Made by a program: the position numbers and the translations under genes. Positions 38,023 through 48,812 of a DNA stretch of 64,000 bases are shown piece by piece. Location: contig PJRA01000263.1 in the NCBI GenBank assembly GCA_016987375.1, positions 4,890,314 through 4,954,313 on the forward strand, in the 5' to 3' direction. This stretch comes from Brachionus koreanus (Eukaryota > Rotifera > Eurotatoria > Ploima > Brachionidae). Position 1 is the first letter of the stretch, and each line of letters begins with the position of its first letter. The notes beneath the pieces are model-generated. The model worked only from the letters and a program-made list of their open reading frames with translations. It was not told the origin of the DNA and made no database searches.

Positions 38023-39255
38023 TTGTTTAAATGGAAAAGTGATCTAAAAAAATCTAAATTTTATATAATAGAATTTTACTATCGTCTTTTGTATGCTTAT
38101 TTAATTTTTTTTAAATTTTATTCTTCATAAGTAAGTATTTATTTTAACACTTATCTTTAATTGTCTTCTTTAAACATTCGATAAATTAATTTTTAACATA
38201 TCACCTTTACCTTGAAATAATTTAATATGATAAAAAAAAAATTTTATTTCACATTAATTTTTAAATGCGTTAGTTTTTGAAATTTTTTTTCAAATAATTC
38301 ATTAGAACCCGGTGAGCAAAATTTACCATTTAAAATTTTAGCTAAACTTTGAATATAATGAATAAATCAAAAAATAAAGTTTAAAATCTATTTCTAATTA
38401 AGAGAATGAGTGAAAGAGAATTGTTCTAAATCTATCTATTTTTTTTTTTACAAATTTATGATACATCAACTTTTTTTTAATTTTATTTAGAAACATATAT
38501 CACGCCTTTGAACAAGATAATGTTTAAAATTTTTTTGATTAATTAATATCAAATTTTCTTAAAAATTTTGACTTTTTTTGTGCTTTTTTATCTTAAGTCA
38601 CGAGATGTTTTAATCGATTTCTTTAAATTGCTTAGGAATCAAAAATTCAGCTGATAAAAATTAAGTTTAAGTTTTTAAAAAAAAATTTTGAATTTTATAA
38701 TAATTTATAGCACTTTAAATCCAAAAATAATGAAAGATTGTAATTCTTCTCTCAGTCTAAAATTAATAATAATTTGGCCTTTAGCATTTCTATTCGAATT
38801 TAATAAATAAATAAAAAAAATTCAAGTAACTTAAATTAGTGTTGAGCTCCAAGCTTATAAAATTAAATAAGCATTCTTTTTCTCAGTAAATTAATTATCT
38901 ATTTCTCAGTCTGTTAAGCTTTTCTTTTTTTCATTCCTTGACAAAGAATTATCTGAATATTTTAAATGCGTAATTAAATTTTTTCGAAGATTTTTAAATT
39001 TAGAAATATTTCAAAGCTTTATTTCTAACTTTCGAAAGAGAATAGTAATTTCTAATTAAAACATTGAAATTTAAATTGAATTTAAAAGCACATTTTAAAA
39101 TGTTTTGCTCATATTTGAAAAATGAAATTTGATTCTTTAATGTTATAAAAATTACAAAAAGTTTCATTTCATTTTTCTCAATAGCATAAAAGAAGCATTC
39201 TTGATTTTTATTGCTTCTTTGTTAAAATATAAGATACCTTGTTTTAAAACCTCTA
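38023..39255. other. Noncoding spacer between the aminopeptidase paralogues (left part)
   Basis: Very AT-rich sequence upstream of copy A, presumably including its promoter. No coding frame and no repeat recognised before the long-TIR element that starts at 39256. Confidence 0.6.
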
Positions 39256-40476
39256 AAGTTCGCGCGATGCAAAACTTCCACACTATCTTCAGATTTGAAT
39301 TTCGACCTCATTTTTAGATTCTACGTATATGAAAACCTAGGGTTAGCCAAAATTTTAGGGGGGGGTCAAAAATTNNNNNNNNNNNNNNNNNNNNNNNNNN
39401 NNNNNNNNNNNNNNNNNNNNNNNNNNNNNNNNNNNNNNNNNNNNNNNNNNNNNNNNNNNNNNNNNNNNNNNNNNNNNNNNNNNNNNNNNNNNNNNNNNNN
39501 NNNNNNNNNNNNNNNNNNNNNNNNNNNNNNNNNNNNNNNNNNNNNNNNNNNNNNNNNNNNNNNNNNNNNNNNNNNNNNNNNNNNNNNNNNNNNNNNNNNN
39601 NNNNNNNNNNNNNNNNNNNNNNNNNNNNNNNNNNNNNNNNNNNNNNNNNNNNNNNNNNNNNNNNNNNNNNNNNNNNNNNNNNNNNNNNNNNNNNNNNNNN
39701 NNNNNNNNNNNNNNNNNNNNNNNNNNNNNNNNNNNNNNNNNNNNNNNNNNNNNNNNNNNNNNNNNNNNNNNNNNNNNNNNNNNNNNNNNNNNNNNNNNNN
39801 NNNNNNNNNNNNNNNNNNNNNNNNNNNNNNNNNNNNNNNNNNNNNNNNNNNNNNNNNNNNNNNNNNNNNNNNNNNNNNNNNNNNNNNNNNNNNNNNNNNN
39901 NNNNNNNNNNNNNNNNNNNNNNNNNNNNNNNNNNNNNNNNNNNNNNNNNNNNNNNNNNNNNNNNNNNNNNNNNNNNNNNNNNNNNNNNNNNNNNNNNNNN
40001 NNNNNNNNNNNNNNNNNNNNNNNNNNNNNNNNNNNNNNNNNNNNNNNNNNNNNNNNNNNNNNNNNNNNNNNNNNNNNNNNNNNNNNNNNNNNNNNNNNNN
40101 NNNNNNNNNNNNNNNNNNNNNNNNNNNNNNNNNNNNNNNNNNNNNNNNNNNNNNNNNNNNNNNNNNNNNNNNNNNNNNNNNNNNNNNNNNNNNNNNNNNN
40201 NNNNNNNNNNNNNNNNNNNNNNNNNNNNNNNNNNNNNNNNNNNNNNNNNNNNNNNNNNNNNNNNNNNNNNNNNNNNNNNNNNNNNNNNNNNNNNNNNNTA
40301 AATAAGATACACTCAATATAAGGCTGTAAAGTTTCAGACCCCCCTATCCAAAAAAATAAATTTTTGACCCCCCCTAAAATTTTGGCTAACCCTAGGTTTT
40401 CATATACGTAGAATCTAAAAATGAGGTCGAAATTCAAATCTGAAGATAGTGTGGAAGTTTTGCATCGCGCGAACTT
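39256..40476. mobile_element. Element with long (at least 118 bp) terminal inverted repeats, interior unsequenced
   Basis: The left end from 39256 (AAGTTCGCGCGATGCAAAAC...) runs to the N gap at 39375. Its reverse complement occupies about 40358-40476 and ends GTTTTGCATCGCGCGAACTT. The two arms match almost perfectly for about 118 bp, including a G7/C7 run at their inner ends. Both ends are flanked by TA (39254-39255 and 40477-40478), consistent with a TA duplication as in Tc1/mariner-superfamily elements. The GCGCG ends stand out from the AT-rich background. No coding sequence is visible outside the gap, so family and autonomy are unknown. Confidence 0.75.
39375..40298. other. Assembly gap (run of N)
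   Basis: 924 unresolved bases inside the long-TIR element, probably because the near-perfect inverted arms defeated assembly. The true length is unknown. Confidence 0.99.
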
Positions 40477-41151
40477 TATATTATATCACAAATTAATAAA
40501 GAGAATAGAAAACTACATTGAATAATTTTTTCATTAATTCTAGTTATCAATTTACAATTTTTCGAAAAGAAGTATTTGATCTTAATTTAAATATTTCACA
40601 TTTGGATCTATTAAATTTTGTGAATCAAAGAATCGTAAAGATATAAAGTTCCAGAAATTCAAAACTTAAGTGTTAACTGAATTTCTAATTTTTGACTTGA
40701 AATTCGTAAACTACGTCCACTGAAACTCTAGATTTCATTTTTATGGAAGTGTAAAAAATATTTGTTTCCAAGGCTCTTGAAAAAACTAACCCTTTAAAAT
40801 GCCGGAATTCATTTAGATCAGAAATTTAATGAATTATTTTAAATTTTTTTAAAAATCATATATATTCTGAAAGAGCATAAAATTTTCTTTATTTTGGTGT
40901 ATATTTTTATTTTAAAAATATGGTTTGGGAATTTATTTATTTGAATTCTTATTTAGGCCCAACTAATAGAAGGAATAAAAAATAATAAAATATTGAACTA
41001 AGAGTACTAAAATAAAAGATTATATTAAATTTTTTTTATGATCATATTCAAAAAATTAGCTAATTCAAACTAGCAATTTAAAAATAAAAAATTATTTTCT
41101 TTATTATTATTTTATTATTTTGAAAAAACCAAAACTAGTTTTATTTTTAAT
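40477..41151. other. Noncoding spacer downstream of aminopeptidase copy B
   Basis: AT-rich, no ORF or recognised repeat; it includes the 3' flank of copy B. Confidence 0.6.
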
Positions 41152-43541
41152 TTATTTTTTCAATCTTGGTAAAATGTATTCAACTACAAACGAAGACAAT
41201 GGTGCAGCTGTTGGTATTCCAGGAAATTTTCCGGATGAGCCTATAGTCAAGTGCAAAAATAAATCAAAATATTTTTAGATTTTAAAATTTCTTTACCAGC
41301 AATGTCTATATGAGTGTAAGATAATGGTTTTTCTGAATCGTTTCCGTGCTTTAAAATTGTGGTTAAAAATTATTTTTTTCTGGAAGATTTTGTTTTAAAA
41401 CTCAAATTTTAATTTTTTCTGTCAAGAATTATTAATTAACAAAATTTTGCAACTATTTTTTGGTGTTATCCTGTAATTTTCGTTTATTAATAATCGCTAT
41501 AAAGTATTTTTCTATCAAAAAATTACAATTTTTCATTATGGTCATTAAAATTTGATCAAAATCTTAAATTAGTCGAAAATTTTTTATATACTTTATCTAG
41601 TCCCGAAGCCATAATTAAAAAAGCAGCTGGTCCTTGATGACCTCTTCCAGTCATAGCACTAGACTTTGTAAAACATTGCATTATATCCTCATATTCACTT
41701 TTTCCTTTGTGAGCTTGATAATCTTCTCGTCTTATTCTTGAAATTTCATAAGGATCTGCTATTAATTCTCCAGAATTTTGTAGATTTTCATCAATTTTTT
41801 GATTGCGACCAGGACCATTTGACATTATCCCCTGATGAAAAGTTTTAAAAAAATACAAAAATTATTTTTAATTTTATACAGTGTAATTTTCTCCATAGGT
41901 TCTGACAACATGTCCTGTCAAAGTGGCTATGGTAAATATTTGTGGATTTTTTTCATTCAAAGCAAGATCTTTGACTTCACATAAAGAGTCACAAATTGCC
42001 ATTCTACCTTCGGCATCTGTATTACCAATTCGAATTCTTTTTTTTGAACGAGCAGTAATTATTTCATCAGTAACATAAGATTCTTGATAATTAAAATTTA
42101 TTGATTCAGTAATTATTATCCTAAAAAAAACTAATATGATATACCTTCGCCAATATTATTTCTGGTCAAGCAAATAGATCCGTGAACTTTTAATCCTTTA
42201 GGCCTTAAAACAGATAGAGTTTTGAAAAATCCGGCAACAAATGCAGCACCACATTTATCGCGATGCATACCGTGCATAAAGCCACTTGTTTTAACATCAG
42301 CACCACCAGTATCATAGGTAATACCTTTGCCTACTAAATATAGAGTTTTTTCTATTTCTGATGATTCACTGGGATCATATTCAAGTTTAACAATTCTGCC
42401 AGAATGTCTTGGAACAGCTACAAATAAATATTATTTTAAATAGAATTTATTTTTAAATTAATACATTGTGTTGCTCTATTGACTGCAGCAAAACATGGAT
42501 ACTCTCTTAGAAAATTATCTTGACCCTCAATGATGTTAACTTTAATATCACTCGATTTAAACAAATCATTGACATATGCAGCTACATTTGGCGCAGACAT
42601 TCTTTCCGGATCTGAGCCACCAATGTCTCTGGTTACTATTCTACCCAATTCAATTGCATTCACAATATCTAAAATTTGTTCAGCTTCTTGTTTGTTCTCG
42701 TTCCAATAGCCTAGTTTATCTACTTTCAAAAGACCTTCTGCTTTTTTTGCTTCTCTTAATTCCAATGGCTAAATTTTAATAAAAATTAAAAAAAAATTAT
42801 TCTTTTTTAATTTTTTTTTACGTTATAAGCAGCTTCTAATGCAGATAATAAAGCTACATGGTCTGCTAGTTTAAACTTATCCCTAATGGTATTTACTATT
42901 AATGGTTTTTTACTTCCAATTTGTATTGCTCTTTTAAAGAAAAAATTAAAAAAAAATTATTTTTTTTTAAGATAAATTACTTTTTCATTGCTTTTTTTGA
43001 TGCTTCAGCTATTCGTCTGACATCATCGTAATCCCTGTTCAAAGGTCCAGTTGGAGAATATAACTGAAAATATATTATAAAATACAGAAAATAAATTTTT
43101 TTTTCTTTATTACAATTCTGGTATTGTTTGAGACTGTAAATGTTAGATCTTTTTCAAATTCTTTATGATTCTTTGTTAATTTAAACAATTAGTAAATAAT
43201 TTAAAAAATAATTAGTTAGATAAATTACTTTTTTTATTATTTCTAAATCTTTGAAATTTTTCTCAAGATTTAACTTTTTTAAATCAGTTTCTAAATTTTG
43301 TCCTATGAAAATCAATGAATCAAATTCGGTGTTATCTACATTTTTCGAATGTTCCAAAGCAAGCCTTAAATCAATATTCACAAATTTTTTATTCATTTAA
43401 AATTGGTTCATTTAACTTTTTTTCTAAAAATAATTACCTATTTGTCAAACAGCTGTATTTTGAAGTTTGATTTAAATAAAAATTTTTTATTTTAAGTTTT
43501 TTAACGGAATCACTAACTATAAATTTTCGTAAAAATTTCAT
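41152..43541 (-). CDS. M17 leucyl aminopeptidase family protein (W07G4.4-like), copy B
   Basis: Tandem paralogue of the copy at 35980-38022. Exons: 43541-43438, 43364-43229, 43170-43114, 43063-42981, 42930-42822, 42768-42465, 42417-42145, 42082-41880, 41831-41592, 41348-41297 and 41240-41152; the sum of 1650 nt is an exact number of codons (549 residues). The catalytic set VGKGITYDTGG, MHRDKCGAA and NTDAEGR is complete. Internal exon lengths equal those of copy A, but the last exon is split by an additional intron (41296-41241). Upstream, an ATG at 43541 opens a 35-residue extension rich in Lys, Arg, Ser and aromatic residues (MKFLRKFIVSDSVKKLKIKN), like a mitochondrial presequence; copy A lacks it. 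A later ATG at 43396 is possible but would need no splice at 43364. Exon 6 is nearly identical to copy A although the other exons differ widely. Confidence 0.85.
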
Positions 43542-43685
43542 TCTTCAATTTTTTTTTTAAATTTAAAAATTTTTACTTAATATCATTTGAAATATTTCAA
43601 ATTTTTGATATTTAAGAATAATTTAATTCCAAAGTTAATTTATTTTTGTCTTGTTTATTTTTTAAAGAAAAAAAATTAAAATAAA
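43542..43685. promoter_or_regulatory. Candidate bidirectional promoter between aminopeptidase copy B and NELF-B
   Basis: Only 144 bp separate the two divergent start codons. The segment is A/T-rich without an obvious TATA box at a fixed place; both transcripts must initiate here or within the opposite gene. Inferred from spacing alone. Confidence 0.45.
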
Positions 43686-46600
43686 ATGTCAAATGTGGAA
43701 AATGGTAGTGTTCGCATAGGTCTGGACGCCCTTAATATCCAAGACTCAAACCATCTCAAATACGCTTTATTGAACTGTGAAGATCCACTAAAATCCATAT
43801 CGGAATTTCAAGAAGAAAACAGCATTTCACTCCCTTCGCTGAAACCAGCATTAAATCTTCTTGACTTGCATGGAATCAAGCGGCTAGATTTTCATGCATC
43901 AATTGCTGATGAGCTCAAAGATCACCTAATCAAGAAAGTTGAAGAGCTTTCTGCGTCTATAAAGCTAAAAGAGTCAAGTCCGACTTATGAAGAAGATTGT
44001 GGAAAACTCGAAGATCTTTTGGAAAAAAGCTTTCCTCTTATTTTGTAAATAAACTTAGATTCAATCGTGAAAAATATGCTTATAAATATTTTTTTAAGTA
44101 ACTCTCGTCTCACACCCCTAATACTTTTGATAATGAAAAGTTTACCCAACGTCAACCAAAATTATCTTGACTTTATTCAATCAAACGAAAAATTATACTC
44201 AATAGCCCCGATTGAGTTAAAGCGTCAAATTTGGACAAATAATCCAAGTAAATTAAGAATTTTACTAAAAGATTAAAAAAATTTTTAAATTAATTTTAAT
44301 TCAAGATGTTTTTATGAATGAGCTTCAACCACTATTCGACAAATTTACCCAGTACTTTGATGAAATATTGACATCATCGGATTTAAATGCTTCAGGAATA
44401 TCTTTTTTTACGGCTCTTAACCATGTGAATATTGATATGCCAATTCTTAAAGAAAATTTACTATTGTCAAACACTGTGTACACATATTTGTTTAAATCAA
44501 ACAAAAAACAAATTCCAGTTGTAAACGAAATATGCAAATTGATCGGAAATAGCTCTTCACTTTATCAGCTAACTGTTAAAACTTTGACAGATTTATTTAT
44601 AAAAAGTCACAATTGGTTCTATGCTACTTTGAAAAGTTTAATTGTAAACAAATTTCATGAATCTCTAAGTCATGAAAATCTGCTAAACTTGATTGGAAGT
44701 GCTGATGTACCAACCGAGCTCATTTTAAAATTTGGAAATTTGGTACACATCTGTCTGAAAGAGAGAAAAATAGAAGCTAAAAGAGCTAAGGAGCTTGAGT
44801 CCATTATGGAATCGAAAAAATTCGAAAGAATTCTGCCGTATAAATTAATTGTTTAACAATTTTAGAAATTAATTTTTCTTTCTTTTTAAGAGAAGCTGCT
44901 TTTTTGCTAGCTGATCCGTTTGTAGTCGATATGCTAGCCCGTAATAGTTTGTCTCTATTGAATAAATGTGTTCAAAATGAGCTATTGCCAAGAGTAAGAT
45001 TCCTATTTAAATAGAATTTCTCTTTCTTTCAGCTGAAATTCATTACTATTTACGCCTTCAAAAGAACGCAATTGTGAATTTTGAAACAAAAAAGAAAAAA
45101 AAAATCGTTCTGCAAAATGTTTCAGCTGATAAAAGGTTTGTATTACCCAAATTTAGTCCGAGTAAAAACTCTGCAATTGTGCAAATCAATATAATAACTA
45201 AATTTGGGTGATTCAAACCCATGTATCAGCTGAAACATTTTGTTTCAAAATTCACAATGCTCAAAAGTACAAATTATCCATCTCATATTGACTTTAGATC
45301 TAAAATGTTAAATCTTATTTTAAAAGAAAATTTTTGACAAATCAATTTTGAATTACAAGAAAATTAAATTGTCTGGAAATTTAAGTACTAAAAAGAAGAA
45401 ATATTAGTTAATGCCAATCTTTATAGCTGCTGAGTTATTGTTATTTTTTAATGCAGTGAAAAATTTTAATTAAATTACTTTACCAAAACAAATTTGCCAA
45501 TATTTTTCCAAATAAACAATCTAAGATGTAAAGAAAATATATAATTTGTATCAAATTTTGTGTTAGCTTAATTCCCCTAGATTCTTCAAAAAAGACATAA
45601 TTTGGGAGGTACTTATTTGCAAGGAAAAACGGCAGTCAAAATATATCTTCAAGAATTTTTAAAGATTTTTAATTCAAGATTTGATTTGATTTTTATAAAA
45701 TATATCTTCAAGAATTAAAAATTAGAAACTAAACTTACCATTGGAATCTTTAAATCCTATGAAAAAAAATGAAATTTCCTTTTACCTAGTTGAAAATAAT
45801 TTTGTAAAAATGAAAAAATGTAATTTCAGAACTAATGAACATGCAAAAAAAAATCTGTGGCTAAAGGTCATATTTTTAACTTTTAGAAATGGAGATATTT
45901 GATAAATAAGCTTCCGATCTAGCCTTTATAAAAATTTTTTCGGGAAAAATAACACACAATCTTTACTGTGATTTTGTTTACCTATTTTTAACGATCAAAA
46001 GCAGAACTTTATTTTTAAACTTAAAAATAATTTTATTAAATTAAATATATTAAAGATTTGATTAACAAAAATTTACGCTTGAATTTAAATTTTTTGATTT
46101 ATGGTAAAAAGTTTTTGTTTGTTGAAAATAGTTAAACCTTTTGTATAAAATTAATTTTCTTTGTTAAATCAATTGATTTGTTAATTGATTTGATTGATTG
46201 ATTTGTCTATTAAATATTTCAAAAATTAGAACTTTAAAGCCATAATAAAATAAAATTTGAAAAGAATAATAAAATAAATGAGTATAGCTAATAATATATT
46301 AGACTAAATTTACTAACTTTGCTTTGATTCAATTTACTGAAAATGTAAAATAGATCAATAATATGTATTTCAAACTTTTGGTAAAGATAATAATTTTTTT
46401 TTGTATTTAGAATTGCACAGAATTAATATTTGTTCTGAGACTTTTATCAGTCAGTCTTCTATCACAGGAGATAATCAATTCACAGACGAACAAAGAGCCA
46501 AAAATAGATTCAGCACTAATTACTGAATATTTGCCAAATTTGGCATATTTTATCACTGATTTTTATGAAAAGCTATATGATGATTCCATTGGCACTTTGT

Positions 46601-47202
46601 CTAACCAAGCTCAGAGCATTACATCAACTCTTCTTTCATCTTCAACTGGAATGATCACTTCTCCAGCAGCTGGAAATGTGGCCTCTAACAGTTCTAAGAC
46701 AACCAGTCCACCCATTGTTCTCAAAATTTCGACCAAAAAGCTTGAAATTTTATCATCAGTAAAGAGCTTAATTGGCGAAAATGAAGTTTGTTCTGCGCTA
46801 TTTCTCTATTTGGTAATCGGATGCTTTGAATTAAACGATTGGGTCAATTTAAAGGCTCTGCTGCCATCGATTAAATATCCAACTAATAATTCAGTTTATT
46901 TCGAAAAATTGTTCATTTACCAATTTTTGATTATTTTACTGGAAAAATCAGTCATTGAGCAATTTAAGCATGATTGGTTTGTTCAGCTGATATTTGATGA
47001 TTTTTTAATAGTAATTATGAGAATAAAAGACGAACAAGCTCAATTACAAGAAAATTATCAAAAAAGTGATCTTAGTTCGGAAATGTTATACGAGCAGACT
47101 TACAAATTAATGGAAAAAATTTTTCCAAATTATTTATCATTGAACAATTTTAATAGACTTGTTGAAATAGTCAAACCGAAAAAAAATGTAATTTTTTTTT
47201 AA
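43686..47202 (+). CDS. NELFB: Negative elongation factor B (NELF-B / COBRA1), five exons
   Basis: Subunit of the NELF complex that holds RNA polymerase II in promoter-proximal pause. Exons 43686-44044, 44099-44247, 44306-44837, 44891-44993 and 46411-47202 sum to 1935 nt, exactly 645 codons (644 residues; human 580). The signatures match human NELF-B by eye: ENSISLPSLKPALNLLDLHG, KLEDLLEKSFPLI, IELKRQIW, then LADPFVVDMLARNSLSLL and ITEYLPNLAYFITDFYEKLY. All junctions are GT-AG with matched phase. Relative to human there is a Ser/Thr/Ala-rich insertion after the LPNLAYFI region (about residues 430-470), probably a disordered loop. Intron 4 (44994-46410) is about 1.4 kb and contains a foldback MITE; the others are about 53-58 bp. 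The last exon may end slightly earlier at a GTAATT donor near 47187, but the intron would be about 30 bp, too short. Confidence 0.9.
45068..45260. mobile_element. Foldback MITE in NELF-B intron 4
   Basis: A 193-bp palindromic unit. The left arm GCAATTGTGAATTTTGAAAC pairs with the right arm ending GTTTCAAAATTCACAATGC. A second, inner pairing matches AAAATGTTTCAGCTGAT and CCCAAATTTAGT with their complements at 45193-45240, so the arms exceed 60 nt with a small internal loop. It is flanked by TCAAAAGAAC on the left (45058-45067) and TCAAAAGTAC on the right (45261-45270), a 10-nt direct repeat with one mismatch. Long TIRs with an 8-10 nt duplication point to a MULE- or hAT-type nonautonomous element. 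Confidence 0.7.
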
Positions 47203-47937
47203 ATTTGATTTTTTTAGATTAAAATTAAAGCTTAATTTGAATATGTCTCACAAAGATTTATTTTCTCAAGAATCTTCTTTTTCATGCCCACAGGTCTAAG
47301 GCTATGCTTCATCTTCAGTTAGTTTAAATAAAAAATTAAAATTTAAGAAAAATACTTAAAATTCAGAAATTTAAAAGCGATTTTTATAAGAAAGGCTTAA
47401 TTTTGACCAAAAAGATTCTTTCTTTTTTAAGACTTAATATTACCTGTAATATTAAAATACTTAGTATTGTTTACGTATTGAAAATTTTTTTCATTAACAA
47501 AATTCTTATAAAAAACAACCTATTAATTAATTAAAAAACTTTTCTTTTCTTTTCTTTTGTTTAATTCTCTTTTTAAAAAAATATTCAAAAAGAAAAAAAT
47601 ACAAAAAAAAAGTTTTTTAATAATTTGAAACTTTTGGTTCATACATTATGTATGTATATCTAATTTTCCTTAGTTAACTGCAAGGATTATTAAAAAATAA
47701 CAAATTATTAAAAAATAAGTTTAAAAAAAAATCAAATTTTTCAAAATTAAGCTTGATGATCGCTGGAGATTCTTTTAATTTTTTAAATTATTTTATTTAA
47801 GTTTTACACTATAAGTTTATATCCTTTTTATTATATTTATTATTAATTTATATCCAAAATTTAAATCTCAATTTTAATTCGAGATAAATGGACTAACGCA
47901 TCAACAGATTTTTCACCACAGCAAAATTTCTTAATAC
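47203..47937. other. Noncoding spacer downstream of NELF-B
   Basis: AT-rich, no ORF. It includes the NELF-B 3' UTR. Outer, less conserved sequence of the MULE-like element may begin at about 47890. Confidence 0.5.
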
Positions 47938-48453
47938 CGCATTGCCAAAATTATTTACCGTATCGATTGACTTACCCATCATAACAAAAAAATTATTGCA
48001 GAAACTTAAAAACGCACTAAAATTAATTTATTTATTAAATTTTAATTTATCTTAAAAAACCATTGAATTTGAAAATTCAATCAGCCCATCAAATTTTAAA
48101 TAAAAAAGACTTAATTTATTTGAATTCATATTTAAAAACTTGTAGTTGCAAATATTATCTGAAGAACAAGGTGTGTACTCATTTACTTGCACTGAAGAAC
48201 TTGAAAAACAAGACAGCATTTGTTAAGCAAAAACGTCGTCGACATTTATAAAAGCTGAAAATTTTTTAGTAAAATTATAATTTTTATATTAAATAATAAC
48301 TAGGTAATACTTTAAATCTTATTTAAAATTAATAAAATTTATTATAGATGTAGATTCTAAAATTAAGATTTTAAATTTCAATTAAAATATTTTTTATTTA
48401 ATTTTTTATTGATGTGTTAGTCATACGATATGGTAAATAATTTTGGCAATGTG
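47938..48453 (+). mobile_element. MULE-like relic with inverted termini enclosing a SWIM zinc finger
   Basis: CGCATTGCCAAAATTATTTACC at 47938 onward (continuing to 47980) is mirrored by its complement at 48411-48453; over 43 nt the two arms differ at only a few positions. Similarity continues weakly outward (CGCATCAA near 47897 and TTGATGCG near 48470), so the true ends may lie further out. Between the arms lies a SWIM zinc-finger ORF, a domain characteristic of MULE transposases. The element lacks the DDE catalytic core, so it is an internally deleted remnant. Confidence 0.55.
48063..48251 (+). pseudogene. SWIM zinc-finger fragment of a MULE-type transposase
   Basis: 62 codons containing KTCSCKYYLKNKVCTHLLAL, a textbook SWIM pattern CxCx(n)CxH. 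It ends with a basic stretch (KQKRRRH). SWIM domains occur C-terminal to the DDE core in Mutator-like transposases and FAR1-type proteins. The first codon of the frame is TTG and no upstream coding is visible, so this is a fragment within a decayed element. Confidence 0.6.
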
Positions 48454-48812
48454 CTTTAAAGATTGTTTGATGCGCTTCTTAGAGCTGAAATTGCGGTAAT
48501 AAGGAAGACCCTCTTAATTCTAATAAAAACATTATGAAATAAAATTTCATTGTAAAATTTTAAGAATTTAATGATTAATTCTTTGTTTTTAAGCATGCCA
48601 ATACTTTGCAAATAGCATATTCAAAACTAAAATCCAAATTGGACCCCGTAAATGAAATGCAACTTTGAACAATTTTGTAAAAAAGTGATTTAAAATTTAA
48701 CTGAAATATTTAATAAAATTAATAAATAAAATAATTTATAAATGAGTTTATTCATTATATTAACCGAAAACAAATTATTATACAACAAAATTCTAAATAA
48801 ATCAAAGTTTAG

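Noticed and set aside
47187..47230. A sixth NELF-B mini-exon after a GTAATT...TTTAG intron
   Set aside because: The intron would be about 30 bp, well below the 50-bp minimum seen elsewhere in the window; reading through to the TAA at 47202 is simpler.
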